A stretch of DNA of 64,000 nt from Candidatus Thioglobus sp. NP1 (GCF_003326015.1 NZ_CP023860.1:1-64000); one strand, 5' to 3'; counted from the first letter of the stretch, positions 10,293-19,062 are shown. Notes: generated by a model not told the origin, from the sequence alone. Numbers and translations: made by a program.

Positions 10293-10383
10293 TAGATTTA
10301 CTTATTTATAGTTTTTTTTTCTATATATTATTAAAATATTATATAATTAATCTTATATTTATAATATTTTAGGAATAAAGACT

Positions 10384-10827
10384 ATTCTAGATACTTTTGA
10401 TCATAAAATTCTAACACTCCTTGAGAGTAATGGGAGGATATCCATTACAAATCTTTCTGATCAAATTGGATTATCAAAAACACCATGTCTAAATCGCATT
10501 AAAAAATTAGAAAGAGATGGTCATATTAAAGGCTATAAAGCAATTATTAATCATGAATTAATTGAAAATAATCATATTGCATTTGTTCAAATCAAAATGG
10601 ATGATACTAAGACTAAGGCACTAAATGCCTTCAATAAAGCTATTAAGGAGATTATTGAGGTAGAACAATGTCATATGATTGCTTCAAATTTTGATTATTT
10701 ACTTAAAGTAAGAACTGTGGATATGGATAGTTATCGTAAAGTGCTTGGTGAAAAAATTTCAGCGTTACCTCATGTTCAGCATAGTTCAACTTTTGTAGTT
10801 ATGGAAGAAGTTGTAACTCGTGATTAA
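10384..10827 (+). CDS. Lrp/AsnC-family transcription regulator with apparent ATT start (PutR-like)
   Basis: The protein has an N-terminal helix-turn-helix (LDTFDHKILTLLESNGRI, then TNLSDQIGLSKTPCLNRI) and a C-terminal RAM domain, 147 residues in all, the usual Lrp/AsnC size. The homologous frame begins at LDTFD, which is where family members start (M-LD..D..IL). No ATG, GTG or TTG occurs in frame between the stop TAA at 10348 and an internal ATG at 10597, which would delete the whole DNA-binding domain. ATT at 10384 is preceded by AGGA with a 9-base spacer; ATA at 10375 is the other option but abuts the AGGA. Divergence from putA resembles Lrp-type PutR activators of alphaproteobacteria. Confidence 0.85.
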   Translation: MLDTFDHKILTLLESNGRISITNLSDQIGLSKTPCLNRIKKLERDGHIKGYKAIINHELIENNHIAFVQIKMDDTKTKALNAFNKAIKEIIEVEQCHMIASNFDYLLKVRTVDMDSYRKVLGEKISALPHVQHSSTFVVMEEVVTRD

Positions 10828-10842
10828 AATAGTTATTTTTAA

Positions 10843-11289
10843 TTAAGATAATTTAGACTTTATAAGTTGAGAAACTAGCCCCATATCTGCTTTACCATCT
10901 ATTTGGCTTTTAAGGATACCCATGAGCCTTCCCATATCCTTCATTGAATCGGCACCAGAATCTACAATCACTTTAGTTACAGCAGCATCAACCTCATCCT
11001 CAGTCAACTGCTTAGGCATATAGTTATTGATAATAGCTAACTCTGACTCTTCGACTTCAACTAAATCTATTCTGCCAGCATCTGAAAATTGAGATATTGA
11101 ATCCTTACGCTGCTTGACCATTTTTTGAATGACAACCAAGACTTGAGTGTCATTAAGCTCAATACGATCATCAATTTCTTTTTGTTTGATAGCCCCTAAG
11201 ATCATTCTAACTGCTTTAAGGGCGGGTTTGTCTTTGGCTTTCATTGCTAACTTCATATCGTTAGTAATTTGTTTTTTAAGCTCAGACAT
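10843..11289 (-). CDS. yqeY: GatB/YqeY domain protein
   Basis: Protein of 148 residues, the standard YqeY length, related to the C-terminal tRNA-binding tail domain of amidotransferase subunit GatB. Its role is not firmly established; a link to tRNA or mischarged-tRNA handling is inferred from the family. Recognisable segments are KDKPALKAVRMILGAIKQKE near the N-terminus, NNYMPKQLTEDEV and DMGRLMGILKSQIDGKADM at the end. It follows rpsU by 28 bases and is the last gene of the ribosomal superoperon. It converges with the Lrp gene over a 15-base gap, where only an A/T-only inverted repeat (10823-10843) could act as a weak terminator. Confidence 0.9.
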   Translation of the reverse strand: MSELKKQITNDMKLAMKAKDKPALKAVRMILGAIKQKEIDDRIELNDTQVLVVIQKMVKQRKDSISQFSDAGRIDLVEVEESELAIINNYMPKQLTEDEVDAAVTKVIVDSGADSMKDMGRLMGILKSQIDGKADMGLVSQLIKSKLS

Positions 11290-11317
11290 ATTTGATTTTT
11301 TGCACTAAATAAAGTGC

Positions 11318-11533
11318 TTAATACATACGTTTACGGTGAATACGATTTTTAGACATTTCTTTGTGGGTTCTTTTGACAGCTGCAGCTTTCTTTCGCTTAT
11401 TGACCCAAGTTGGTTTTTCAAAAAATTCTTTTTTCCTAACATCAGTAATTGTCCCTGCTCTATCACATAGACGTCTGAAACGACGAAGTGCGATATCAAA
11501 TGGCTCATTTTCTCTTACTTTAATTGCTGGCAT
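11318..11533 (-). CDS. rpsU: 30S ribosomal protein bS21
   Basis: The 71-residue product is the small-subunit protein S21, which sits near the 3' end of 16S rRNA and assists initiation. The start [19 protein letters not shown] and the basic C-terminal tail are family hallmarks. In E. coli rpsU heads the rpsU-dnaG-rpoD operon. Here it is attached to the 3' end of the alpha operon, 12 bases after rplQ, and is followed by yqeY, a common partner of rpsU. Neither dnaG nor rpoD is nearby. Confidence 0.97.
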   Translation of the reverse strand: MPAIKVRENEPFDIALRRFRRLCDRAGTITDVRKKEFFEKPTWVNKRKKAAAVKRTHKEMSKNRIHRKRMY

Positions 11534-11545
11534 ATAATAATTCCT

Positions 11546-12109
11546 TTAAGATTCTTTTTTTGCGGCTTTAGTTTTGGCTTCTTTCTTTGGTGTTGCAGTT
11601 TTAGCTTCTTTCTTTAGTGTTGCAGTTTTAGCTTCTTTCTTTGGTGTTGCAGTTTTAGCTTCTTTCTTTGGTGTTGCAGTTTTAGCTTCTTTCTTTGGAG
11701 CTGCAGTTTTAACTTCTTTCTTTGGAGCTTCAGTTACAACCTCTTCAACACTTTCAAAATCAACTAATTGAACTAAGGCCATAGGTGCTTTATCTCCAGT
11801 ACGGAAACCTGCCTTTAAGATACGTACATAACCACCAGGACGATCTTTATAAAATGGACCTACCTCAACAAAAAGTTTTGCTACCATAGCATCATCTCTT
11901 AATTTTGAAAAAATATGACGACGATTAGCGACACTATCTGATTTCGCTCTAGTAATTAAAGGCTCAACAACTCGTCTAAGTTCTTTTGCTTTTGGCAAAG
12001 TTGTTTTGATTGTCTCATGAAGTATCAGAGAATTAGCCATATTTTTAAACATAGCTTTTCTATGAGATGAATTTCTATTTAGTTGTCTACCTGACTTTCT
12101 GTGTCTCAT
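11546..12109 (-). CDS. rplQ: 50S ribosomal protein bL17 with repetitive basic C-terminal arm
   Basis: Residues 1-118 are ordinary L17 ([20 protein letters not shown] at the start; ALVQLVDFE at the end of the core), a protein near the exit of the peptide tunnel. The usual length is about 120-130 residues; this one has 187. After residue 128 comes a tail of about 60 residues made of the nonapeptide KKEAKTATP repeated about six times, with net positive charge. The reading frame is continuous and no frameshift is needed. The gene starts 9 bases after rpoA, the standard position at the end of the alpha operon. Confidence 0.96.
   Translation of the reverse strand: MRHRKSGRQLNRNSSHRKAMFKNMANSLILHETIKTTLPKAKELRRVVEPLITRAKSDSVANRRHIFSKLRDDAMVAKLFVEVGPFYKDRPGGYVRILKAGFRTGDKAPMALVQLVDFESVEEVVTEAPKKEVKTAAPKKEAKTATPKKEAKTATPKKEAKTATLKKEAKTATPKKEAKTKAAKKES
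11561..11722 (-). repeat. 27-bp tandem repeat encoding KKEAKTATP units in L17
   Basis: Six units of 27 bases, nearly identical, encode residues 130-183 of L17. Variation is limited (one V for A, one L for P, and a degenerate last unit). The copies are similar at DNA level, which suggests expansion by slippage or unequal exchange. Confidence 0.95.
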
Positions 12110-12118
12110 TATTTATCC

Positions 12119-13099
12119 TTATTCACTCATTAAATCAACTGGTGGCCAGTTTTCAATTTCAGTACCAAGATCTAAATTCTTTTCAGTTAATACTTCCTTA
12201 ATTTCATTTAGTGACTTACGACCTAAATTTGGTGTCCTTAATAAGTCTTGCTCTGATTTTTGAATTAAATCACCAATATAATATATTTGCTCTGCTTTTA
12301 AGCAGTTAGCAGAACGAACAGTTAGCTCAAGCTCATCAACGGCGGAAAGATACATAGGTGGGAAATCATCTGATGTAGGTTGTGGCTCCTCTTCAACTAC
12401 TGGCTCAAGTTCAACAAATGATGAAAGCTGATCTTGAAGAATTGTTGCTGCTCTTTTAACAGCTTCTTCAGCATTAATTGAGCCATTAGTCTCAATAACT
12501 ATATTTAATCTATCTAGATTTACTTTTTGCTCAACTCTGGCAGACTCAACAGTAAAACTAACACGTTTAATTGGTGAAAAACTTGCATCTAATTGAATAC
12601 TACCAATAGTTTCAGCATCAACTGATCTTGAAACTGCGACGTCATAACCAACACCGCTTCCAATTGCTAGAGTCATTCTTATTTTTCCACCTTCATTAAC
12701 ATTAGCAATAACCTTTTCAGGATTAAAGACAGAAACATCAGTTCCATTTGCTTCAATATCAGCAACCGTTAATTGACATGGGCCTTCTTTTTCAATAATA
12801 ACTGATGCAGTTTCTGCAGAGTTAAGACCGATAGAAGCCTCTTTTAAATTGAGTAATATATCTAGAACATCTTCTTGAACATTTTCAATAGTTGAAAATT
12901 CATGCATTACACCATCAATAGCAACTTCAGTTATTGCTGAGCCAACCATTGACGATAATAAAGTTCTTCTTATTGAATTACCCAAAGTATGTCCAAAGCC
13001 ACGCTCAAATGGTTCAAGCACGACTCGGTACTCATTTTTAGACAGCTCTACAGAATCTACTAACTTTGGTTTTAGAAAATCTCTTGCACTTCCTTGCAT
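12119..13099 (-). CDS. rpoA: DNA-directed RNA polymerase subunit alpha
   Basis: Alpha subunit of RNA polymerase, 326 residues (E. coli 329). The N-terminal domain (about 1-230; [20 protein letters not shown] is the dimerisation core) scaffolds beta and beta-prime. An acidic linker ([12 protein letters not shown]) leads to the C-terminal domain (about 245-326; [20 protein letters not shown] and [19 protein letters not shown]) that contacts UP elements and activators. It lies between rpsD and rplQ with 9-base gaps on both sides, as in other gammaproteobacteria. Confidence 0.98.
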   Translation of the reverse strand: MQGSARDFLKPKLVDSVELSKNEYRVVLEPFERGFGHTLGNSIRRTLLSSMVGSAITEVAIDGVMHEFSTIENVQEDVLDILLNLKEASIGLNSAETASVIIEKEGPCQLTVADIEANGTDVSVFNPEKVIANVNEGGKIRMTLAIGSGVGYDVAVSRSVDAETIGSIQLDASFSPIKRVSFTVESARVEQKVNLDRLNIVIETNGSINAEEAVKRAATILQDQLSSFVELEPVVEEEPQPTSDDFPPMYLSAVDELELTVRSANCLKAEQIYYIGDLIQKSEQDLLRTPNLGRKSLNEIKEVLTEKNLDLGTEIENWPPVDLMSE

Positions 13100-13108
13100 A
13101 TTTAATTC

Positions 13109-13735
13109 CTATTTAGAATACAATTCAACGATTAATTGTTCTGAAATATCAGAAGATAATTCATCACGTGCAGGTATGTTTTTAAACACACCCTTTAATG
13201 CTTTATTATCAACGTCAACCCATTCAGCTAATCCACTTTGGCCAGAAATTTCAAGTGCTAATTGAATTCTGCTTTGTTTCTTTGCTTTTTCTCGAACAGC
13301 AATTTCATCATTTGCACTAACTTGAAATGAAGGGATGTTAACGACCTTACCATTCACAACAATTGATTTATGCGAAACTAATTGTCTCGCTTCTGCACGT
13401 GTCGATGCAAAGCCCATACGATAAACAACATTATCAAGTCTGCACTCAAGAAGTGACAATAGGTTTTCACCTGTTGGTCCTTTTTTCGAGCTTGCTTTTT
13501 TATAGTAAAGGCTAAACTGCTTTTCTAAGACTCCATAAATACGTCTTACTTTCTGCTTTTCACGCAACTGAAGACCATACTCACTTCCTTTTTGTCGGCG
13601 AGCATTTGCTCCATGAACACCTGGAAGTTGAGTCAATTTACATTTAGAATCAATTGATCTAATTCCACTCTTCAACTCTAGATCAACACCTTCTCTTCTA
13701 GCTAATTTGCATGTAGGGCCTGTATATCTTGCCAT
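13109..13735 (-). CDS. rpsD: 30S ribosomal protein uS4
   Basis: S4 is a primary 16S rRNA binder of the 5' domain and in E. coli the translational repressor of the alpha operon. At 208 residues it has the typical length. It begins [20 protein letters not shown] and has the S4 RNA-binding fold near residues 95-155 ([20 protein letters not shown]). The N-terminal zinc cysteines of the zinc-binding S4 type are absent. A hairpin leader upstream of rpsM, described separately, is a candidate target for autoregulation. Confidence 0.98.
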   Translation of the reverse strand: MARYTGPTCKLARREGVDLELKSGIRSIDSKCKLTQLPGVHGANARRQKGSEYGLQLREKQKVRRIYGVLEKQFSLYYKKASSKKGPTGENLLSLLECRLDNVVYRMGFASTRAEARQLVSHKSIVVNGKVVNIPSFQVSANDEIAVREKAKKQSRIQLALEISGQSGLAEWVDVDNKALKGVFKNIPARDELSSDISEQLIVELYSK

Positions 13736-13744
13736 AATTTATCC

Positions 13745-14131
13745 TTATACTCTTCTTTTTTTAGAAGGACGACAACCATTATGAGGTATAGGCGTCACAT
13801 CTGTAATTGATTGAATTTTCAAACCTTGCGCATTGAGACCTCGAATAGCTGAATCTCGTCCTGGACCAGGTCCCTTAACTCTGACTTCAACATTCTTCAT
13901 CCCAAAAGCTTGCGCTTTTTCACCGCAATTTCCTGCAGCTACTTGTGCAGCAAAAGGAGTTGATTTTCTTGATCCTCTGAAGCCAGCTCCACCTGAAGTC
14001 GCCCAACATAGTGTGTTACCATGACGATCAGTTATCATCACAATTGTGTTATTAAAAGTTGCATGAATATGTGCAACACCATCTGAAACAATCTTTTTTG
14101 ACTTCTTCTTAGCTTTTTGCTCTTCTGCCAT
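13745..14131 (-). CDS. rpsK: 30S ribosomal protein uS11
   Basis: S11 is a platform protein of the small subunit that helps shape the E-site side of the mRNA channel. The 128 residues include the characteristic [18 protein letters not shown] and the C-terminal [20 protein letters not shown] lysine-rich N-terminus ([10 protein letters not shown]) precedes the fold. The gene is 17 bases after rpsM and 9 before rpsD. Confidence 0.98.
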   Translation of the reverse strand: MAEEQKAKKKSKKIVSDGVAHIHATFNNTIVMITDRHGNTLCWATSGGAGFRGSRKSTPFAAQVAAGNCGEKAQAFGMKNVEVRVKGPGPGRDSAIRGLNAQGLKIQSITDVTPIPHNGCRPSKKRRV

Positions 14132-14148
14132 AATATCTTATGCCTTTT

Positions 14149-14502
14149 TTATTTAATTAAACGACGAGGACCCTTGCGAGTTCTAGCATTTGTTTTTGTT
14201 CTTTGTCCACGTAATGGAAGCCCTTTTCTATGACGAATACCCCGATAACAACCTAAATCTCTTAATCGTTTTATATTCATTGCAACCTCTCTTCTTAGGT
14301 CACCTTCAACTTCAAACTGTGTGATAGTGGTTCTAATTGACTCCAACTGGTCTTCTGTTAATTCAGAAACCTTAGTACTTGGTTTTAATTTTAAAGTTTC
14401 GCATATCAATTTAGCTCTCGTTTGACCGATACCAAAAATTGATTGCAATGCAATAACTATATGCTTATTTGTTGGAATATTTATTCCTGCAATACGTGCC
14501 AT
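14149..14502 (-). CDS. rpsM: 30S ribosomal protein uS13
   Basis: S13 sits in the head of the small subunit and makes bridges to the 50S. The 117 residues begin [20 protein letters not shown] and end in the basic tail [19 protein letters not shown] that reaches toward the P-site tRNA. It is the first gene of the alpha segment. A 113-base gap with a near-consensus promoter and a long hairpin separates it from rpmJ, so it can be transcribed independently of the spc genes. Confidence 0.98.
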   Translation of the reverse strand: MARIAGINIPTNKHIVIALQSIFGIGQTRAKLICETLKLKPSTKVSELTEDQLESIRTTITQFEVEGDLRREVAMNIKRLRDLGCYRGIRHRKGLPLRGQRTKTNARTRKGPRRLIK

Positions 14503-14532
14503 AAAATGATCCTATGCCTCAAAAATACTATA

Positions 14533-14557
14533 TTTGAATGAAGCTTCTCCATCCAAA
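14533..14557 (-). promoter_or_regulatory. Leader hairpin upstream of rpsM (possible S4 control element)
   Basis: On the minus strand this stretch folds into an 11-bp stem (9 Watson-Crick and 2 G-U pairs) closed by a three-base AAG loop. It lies in the transcript leader, 18-42 bases after the predicted start site and about 30 bases before the rpsM ATG. In E. coli S4 represses the alpha operon by binding a pseudoknot in this leader. Function here is inferred from position; the E. coli pseudoknot sequence itself is not recognisable. The T-rich stretch 3' of it is too distant for a standard terminator. Confidence 0.5.
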
Positions 14558-14581
14558 TTTTTAACGTTGAAAAATCGTGCA

Positions 14582-14610
14582 ATTTTACTTTGTAAAACCC
14601 TGCCTGTCAA
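14582..14610 (-). promoter_or_regulatory. Promoter of the alpha segment (rpsM onwards)
   Basis: TTGACA (14605-14610) and TAAAAT (14582-14587) are separated by 17 bases on the minus strand: a perfect -35 and five of six -10 bases. It lies between rpmJ and rpsM, overlapping no gene. It should start a leader of about 75 bases before rpsM. Confidence 0.78.
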
Positions 14611-14615
14611 TGTAT

Positions 14616-14729
14616 TCATCCTTGTCTCTGCTTGTGACGCGGCTCTTTACAGATAACACGAATTACTCCATGCCTTTTAATAATTTTGCAATTTTTACAA
14701 ATTTTCTTAACTGATGCTCTTACTTTCAT
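14616..14729 (-). CDS. rpmJ: 50S ribosomal protein bL36
   Basis: The 37-residue product reads [14 protein letters not shown] and ends [14 protein letters not shown]. It carries the three cysteines and one histidine (CKNC, C, H) of the zinc-binding form of L36. L36 is a small globular protein of the large subunit near helix 89-91. The gene starts 9 bases after secY, the conserved position at the end of the spc operon. Confidence 0.97.
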   Translation of the reverse strand: MKVRASVKKICKNCKIIKRHGVIRVICKEPRHKQRQG

Positions 14730-14738
14730 ACCTTACCC

Positions 14739-16019
14739 TTACTTTAAATTTGCTTTACGCATCAAACCTTCATATTGGTTAGACATCATATGAGATTGTG
14801 CTTGTGCAATAAAATCCATTACTACAACAACAATAATTAAAAGACTTGTACCACCAAAATAGAAAGGTACATTCCAATATAAAATCAAAAACTCAGGGAG
14901 CAAGCATACTGCTGTAATATAAATAGCTCCAACTGCTGTCAATCTAGAAGTTACTGCATCAATATAATCTGCTGACTGCTGTCCAGGTCTAATTCCAGGA
15001 ATAAAGCCACCAGATTTCCTTAAATTATCAGCTGTATCTTTTGCGTTAAAGGTTAAAGCAGTATAGAAAAATGTAAAAAAGATTATTGCTGCTCCATAAA
15101 ACATTATGTAGAGTGGTTGTCCTGGAGATATACTTGAAGTAATATCTGCAAGCCATCCCATTCCTTCAGATTGCGAAAACCATCCACCTAATGTTGCAGG
15201 AAATAAAATTATACTTGAAGCAAAAATTGGTGGAATAACACCTGCCATATTTATCTTTAATGGCAGATAAGAGGTCTGGCCACCAACCATTTTTCGACCT
15301 TGCTGTCGTTTCGCATAATTTACTGCAATTCTTCGCTGACCTCGTTCCATGAAAACTACAAAGGCCATTACTAAAACAACCATTATTAGCATCAAAATGA
15401 CAGTAAATACGCTTAGCTCACCAGTACCCACCATACTTAAAGTATTTCCAAATGATGATGGTAAACCAGCAACAATACCTGCAAAAATAATCATTGAAAT
15501 TCCATTACCAATTCCTTTTTCACTTATCTGTTCTCCAAGCCACATCAAGAATAGAGTACCAGTAGTTAATGTTACAACTGTTACAAAACTGAAAGTCAAG
15601 CCAGGATTAGTTACCAAAGCGACACCTCCCCCAGACTGTGATTGAAGAGCAATTGATACACCATAAGATTGAAAAACAGCTAGAAAAACTGTACCCATAC
15701 GAGTATATTGAGTAATAACTCTTCTTCCTCTCTCACCCTCTTTCTTTAATTGTTCAAATCGAGGCACTACTGAAGTCATCAAGTTCATAATAATTGATGA
15801 GGAAATATAAGGCATAATTCCTAGAGTGAAAATTGATAGTCTTTCAAGCGCACCACCAGAAAACATATTCATCATACCTAAAATACCAGTTCTATTATCT
15901 TCTACTAGAGAAGCAAGTGCAGTCTGAGATATAAATGGAATAACAATATGCGTTCCAAGTCTAAAGACAATTAAAGCACCTATTAAATAAAAGATGCGTT
16001 TTAATAGATCATCATTCAT
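14739..16019 (-). CDS. secY: Preprotein translocase subunit SecY
   Basis: Channel-forming subunit of the Sec translocon in the inner membrane, 426 residues with about ten hydrophobic helices (E. coli 443). Seen are the first helix ([19 protein letters not shown]), the plug region with [20 protein letters not shown], and the cytoplasmic loop [11 protein letters not shown]-like segment [15 protein letters not shown] that contacts SecA. It begins 2 bases after rplO and ends 9 before rpmJ. Confidence 0.97.
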   Translation of the reverse strand: MNDDLLKRIFYLIGALIVFRLGTHIVIPFISQTALASLVEDNRTGILGMMNMFSGGALERLSIFTLGIMPYISSSIIMNLMTSVVPRFEQLKKEGERGRRVITQYTRMGTVFLAVFQSYGVSIALQSQSGGGVALVTNPGLTFSFVTVVTLTTGTLFLMWLGEQISEKGIGNGISMIIFAGIVAGLPSSFGNTLSMVGTGELSVFTVILMLIMVVLVMAFVVFMERGQRRIAVNYAKRQQGRKMVGGQTSYLPLKINMAGVIPPIFASSIILFPATLGGWFSQSEGMGWLADITSSISPGQPLYIMFYGAAIIFFTFFYTALTFNAKDTADNLRKSGGFIPGIRPGQQSADYIDAVTSRLTAVGAIYITAVCLLPEFLILYWNVPFYFGGTSLLIIVVVVMDFIAQAQSHMMSNQYEGLMRKANLK

Positions 16020-16021
16020 AG

Positions 16022-16456
16022 CTACTCGCTAACAGTTCCTTTTACAGCTTCAATTGCAGCCTTTGCACCTTTAGTTGCTTTTATTCCAACAAGGTTTATT
16101 GAACGATTTATTTCACCTGAAAGCATAACCTTCACTCTCAAAATATTTTTAGTAACAAGATTATGTTTCTTAAGAACATCAATATTTATATCTTTTTCAG
16201 ATAATTTATCTAGTTGACCTAGCGTTACTTGAGATGTTACTATTGAAATTCTAGATGAAAATCCAACCTTAGGAAGCCTTCTTTGAAGTGGCATCTGACC
16301 ACCCTCAAAGCCAATCTTAGTAAAGCCACCAGATCTTGATTTTTGTCCCTTATGACCTCTTCCTGAAGTTTTACCCATACCAGAACCCATCCCACGACCA
16401 ATACGTTTTCTACTAGTTTTTTCGCCAAATGCAGGCTTTAATGTATTTAAATTCAT
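16022..16456 (-). CDS. rplO: 50S ribosomal protein uL15
   Basis: L15 is a late-assembly protein that threads a basic, glycine-rich N-terminal arm into 23S rRNA. That arm is evident ([20 protein letters not shown], residues 16-35), followed by [18 protein letters not shown]. The 144 residues are normal length. The gene is 3 bases after rpmD and 2 before secY, so translation is probably coupled. Confidence 0.97.
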   Translation of the reverse strand: MNLNTLKPAFGEKTSRKRIGRGMGSGMGKTSGRGHKGQKSRSGGFTKIGFEGGQMPLQRRLPKVGFSSRISIVTSQVTLGQLDKLSEKDINIDVLKKHNLVTKNILRVKVMLSGEINRSINLVGIKATKGAKAAIEAVKGTVSE

Positions 16457-16459
16457 TAG

Positions 16460-16879
16460 TTATCCCTCAACTTTTAATAAGTAAGAAACTTTATTGATCA
16501 TGCCTCTTACTGCTGGCGTATCCTCTAAAACAACTGTGTGATTAATTCTTTTTAAACCAAGCCCAGTAACCGTTGCACGATGCTTTGGAAGACGGCCATA
16601 AAAACTCTTAACCAAAGTAACGCGAACAGTTGGTTTATTAGAAGCTAGTTTCTTAGTGGTAACGTCTTTTGCCTTAACTGTCTTAGTTGACTCTATTTTT
16701 TCATTAGAAACTTTTGAAACTGTTGCTTTCTTAGGAGCTGCGGCTTTCTTAGGAGCTGCGGCTTTCTTAGGAGCTGCGGCTTTCTTAGGAGCTGCGGCTT
16801 TCTTAGGAGCTGCGGCTTTCTTAGGAGCTGCGGCTTTCTTAGCAGCTTTATTCTCTTTGTCTAACTTCTCATCAGCCAT
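16460..16879 (-). CDS. rpmD: 50S ribosomal protein uL30 with long repetitive basic N-terminal arm
   Basis: Residues 82-139 are a normal L30 ([20 protein letters not shown] to VSYLLKVEG, 58 residues), which is usually the whole protein. In front of it is an extension of about 81 residues. It contains a charged start ([16 protein letters not shown]), six copies of AAPKKA, then a K/T/S-rich linker. The extension is genuinely in frame: the only plausible start is the ATG whose A overlaps the rpsE stop (TAATG), with GGAG 6 bases upstream, and no Met lies between it and the L30 core. A histone H1-like composition suggests nucleic-acid contact, which is inference. Confidence 0.95.
   Translation of the reverse strand: MADEKLDKENKAAKKAAAPKKAAAPKKAAAPKKAAAPKKAAAPKKAAAPKKATVSKVSNEKIESTKTVKAKDVTTKKLASNKPTVRVTLVKSFYGRLPKHRATVTGLGLKRINHTVVLEDTPAVRGMINKVSYLLKVEG
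16724..16831 (-). repeat. 18-bp tandem repeat encoding AAPKKA units in L30
   Basis: Six copies of an 18-base unit, practically identical at DNA level, encode residues 17-52 of L30. The lack of synonymous variation suggests a recent expansion. Confidence 0.96.
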
Positions 16880-17397
16880 TAGACTTCTCCAATAATTTGT
16901 TCGACAGTCTTGCCACGCTTAGCAGCAACAATTTGAGGCGATGACATTTGAGTTAAACCTTCAACAGTAGCTCTTACAACACTAATAGGATTTCGAGTAC
17001 CATTACACTTAGCCAAAATATTATGGACACCAACCGCCTCTAAAACGCTGCGCATTGGGCCACCAGCAATTACTCCAGTACCTTCCGATGCGGGCTGCAA
17101 ATATACTTTAGCTGCTCCAACACATGATGTAATAGGATAATGAAGAGTTCCATTAATTAATGGAACTGGTTTCATTGCTTTTTTTGCTTTATCCATTGCT
17201 TTTTGAATAGCTAAAGGAACTTCACGAGCTTTGCCTGTACCATAGCCAACTTTACCATTACCGTCACCGACAACAACTAAAGCAGAAAAACCGAAAATCC
17301 TACCGCCCTTAACAACTTTAACTACTCGGCGAATATTAACAAGTTTTTCAATAAACTCACTTTCTTCTTTAAAATTTTTTCTCTTATTTTCAGCCAT
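16879..17397 (-). CDS. rpsE: 30S ribosomal protein uS5
   Basis: S5 sits at the mRNA entry tunnel and influences decoding accuracy. The 172 residues include the S5 double-stranded RNA-binding region ([20 protein letters not shown]) and the C-terminal ribosomal fold ([19 protein letters not shown]). It lies 24 bases after rplR and overlaps rpmD by one base. Confidence 0.98.
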   Translation of the reverse strand: MAENKRKNFKEESEFIEKLVNIRRVVKVVKGGRIFGFSALVVVGDGNGKVGYGTGKAREVPLAIQKAMDKAKKAMKPVPLINGTLHYPITSCVGAAKVYLQPASEGTGVIAGGPMRSVLEAVGVHNILAKCNGTRNPISVVRATVEGLTQMSSPQIVAAKRGKTVEQIIGEV

Positions 17398-17421
17398 TCT
17401 TAAAACCTTAATTTCTATTAA

Positions 17422-17769
17422 TTAAAAATCTAATCCACCTTCTCTAGCAGCTTCAGCAAGTGCTTTAATACGTCCATGGTATTTAAAACCAGAACGATCA
17501 AAAGCGACTTTAGAAACTTTAGCTTTTTTAGCAGCTTTTGCTATCAAATCTCCAACTTGAGAAGCAGCATCTATATTACTACCATTCTTAAGTTTTGGAG
17601 AAACACTCGAAGCAGAAGCTAATGTCTTTGTTCCACAACCACTTATAATCTGAGCATAAATATGCTGTGAAGATTTAAATACGCATAGACGCTCTACATC
17701 TCTTTCAGAATGCTTAGCTCTAAATTTTGTTGCTCTTCTTATACGAGCTTCTTTTTTTGATAATTTCAT
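17422..17769 (-). CDS. rplR: 50S ribosomal protein uL18
   Basis: L18 binds 5S rRNA together with L5 in the central protuberance. The 115 residues show an arginine-rich N-terminus ([16 protein letters not shown]) and the conserved C-terminus [27 protein letters not shown]. It follows rplF by 18 bases. Confidence 0.98.
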   Translation of the reverse strand: MKLSKKEARIRRATKFRAKHSERDVERLCVFKSSQHIYAQIISGCGTKTLASASSVSPKLKNGSNIDAASQVGDLIAKAAKKAKVSKVAFDRSGFKYHGRIKALAEAAREGGLDF

Positions 17770-17787
17770 TTAACTACCTTCAATCAA

Positions 17788-18333
17788 TTATTTTTTCTTA
17801 GCGGCTTTACGAACAACCTCTTCATCTGTATAACGTACTCCCTTTCCTTTATAAGGCTCAGGAGGACGGAATGCTCTTATTTCTGCAGCAGCTTGGCCAA
17901 CTTTCTGTTTATCAATACCTTTTACAATTACTTCAGTTTGAGTCGGTGTTTCAACAGTTATGCCTTCAGGCAAACTATAATTTACCGGATGCGAAAAACC
18001 TAAGGTTAGATTCAAAATCTTTCCTTGAGCTTTTGCACGATAACCAACACCTATAAGTGTTAATTTTTTCTCCCAACCTTCAGTAACACCTTTTATAAGG
18101 TTTGCTGTATTAGCTCTGACAGTTCCTGCTTGCGCCCATGCAAGTTTCTCTTCTTTCTTTTTAACATCAGTAGGCATAAAAGTAAGGACATTATCATTAT
18201 TAGAGATAACAACTGATGAATTAACATGCATTTTCATTTCACCAAGCTTTCCTTTCACAGAAAGAACACCCTCACCTTGGGTAATATCAACACCCTCTGG
18301 GATTGTAATTGGTAATTTTGCAACTCTAGACAT
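17788..18333 (-). CDS. rplF: 50S ribosomal protein uL6
   Basis: L6 lies near the sarcin-ricin loop and the factor-binding site of the large subunit. The 181 residues contain the two L6 folds and the signature [20 protein letters not shown] near the end. The start [15 protein letters not shown] is typical. It follows rpsH by 15 bases. Confidence 0.98.
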   Translation of the reverse strand: MSRVAKLPITIPEGVDITQGEGVLSVKGKLGEMKMHVNSSVVISNNDNVLTFMPTDVKKKEEKLAWAQAGTVRANTANLIKGVTEGWEKKLTLIGVGYRAKAQGKILNLTLGFSHPVNYSLPEGITVETPTQTEVIVKGIDKQKVGQAAAEIRAFRPPEPYKGKGVRYTDEEVVRKAAKKK

Positions 18334-18348
18334 TATTAATCTCCAATA

Positions 18349-18747
18349 TTATGAAACGCTACACAAAACTTCACCACCAATATTTTGTGCTTTGGCAGCT
18401 TGACCAGTCATAACACCCTTAGGCGTTGAAACAATAACAATCCCAAGACCATTCATAATATTTGGCATATCATCTTTGCTAGAATAATGCCTTAAACTTG
18501 GTTTTGATATTCTATTTAATGTTTCTATTACAGGCTGATTATCATAGTACTTTAGTTTTATTACTAATGTTTTAGTAGCAGCAGAATCTCCCTCAATTGC
18601 AAAAGAAGTAATATAACCCTCATCTTGCATTACACTGGCAATTGCAGACTTCAAATTTGAAGCAGGGATGCTTACTTGTTCTTTATTTACTGACTGTGCA
18701 TTCCTAATTCGAGTCAACATATCAGCTATTGGATCAGACATACTCAT
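18349..18747 (-). CDS. rpsH: 30S ribosomal protein uS8
   Basis: S8 binds the central domain of 16S rRNA and in E. coli represses the spc operon. The 132 residues start [18 protein letters not shown] and end with [21 protein letters not shown], both conserved. It is 9 bases after rpsN. I see no obvious S8-target mimic in the short rplX-rplE gap, so autoregulation cannot be judged by eye. Confidence 0.98.
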   Translation of the reverse strand: MSMSDPIADMLTRIRNAQSVNKEQVSIPASNLKSAIASVMQDEGYITSFAIEGDSAATKTLVIKLKYYDNQPVIETLNRISKPSLRHYSSKDDMPNIMNGLGIVIVSTPKGVMTGQAAKAQNIGGEVLCSVS

Positions 18748-18756
18748 ATTAACCTC

Positions 18757-19062
18757 CTACCAGCTTGCTTTAGTTAAACCAGGAACTTCACCATTCATGG
18801 CACGTTCTCTTAGTTGTGATTTCGCTAAACCAAATTTACGATAAAAACCATGAGGACGACCTGATAATCCACAACGATTTCGTTGACGGACTGGTGAGGC
18901 ATCTCTTGGAAGCGACTGCAATTTAATCATTGCTTGAAAGCGGTCTTCATCAGAAGTATGAATACTCTTGATCATCTTCTTAAGTTCAAGACGTCTCTCT
19001 TTATATTTTTCGACCAACTTGGCTCGCTTAACATCTCTGTGTATCATAGACTTTTTAGCCAT
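18757..19062 (-). CDS. rpsN: 30S ribosomal protein uS14, zinc-free type
   Basis: S14 of the small-subunit head, 101 residues, beginning [20 protein letters not shown] and ending [17 protein letters not shown]. This is the long zinc-free form; the CXXC pairs of the short form are absent. The frame is open further upstream to 19131, but that part overlaps rplE, and the ATG at 19062 has AAAGGATG in front of it at good spacing, so the short form is chosen. It begins 4 bases after the rplE stop. Confidence 0.98.
   Translation of the reverse strand: MAKKSMIHRDVKRAKLVEKYKERRLELKKMIKSIHTSDEDRFQAMIKLQSLPRDASPVRQRNRCGLSGRPHGFYRKFGLAKSQLRERAMNGEVPGLTKASW

Noticed and set aside
10597-10827. 76-residue protein starting at the ATG at 10597
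   Set aside because: The frame upstream clearly encodes the helix-turn-helix of the same Lrp/AsnC protein, so this ATG is internal.
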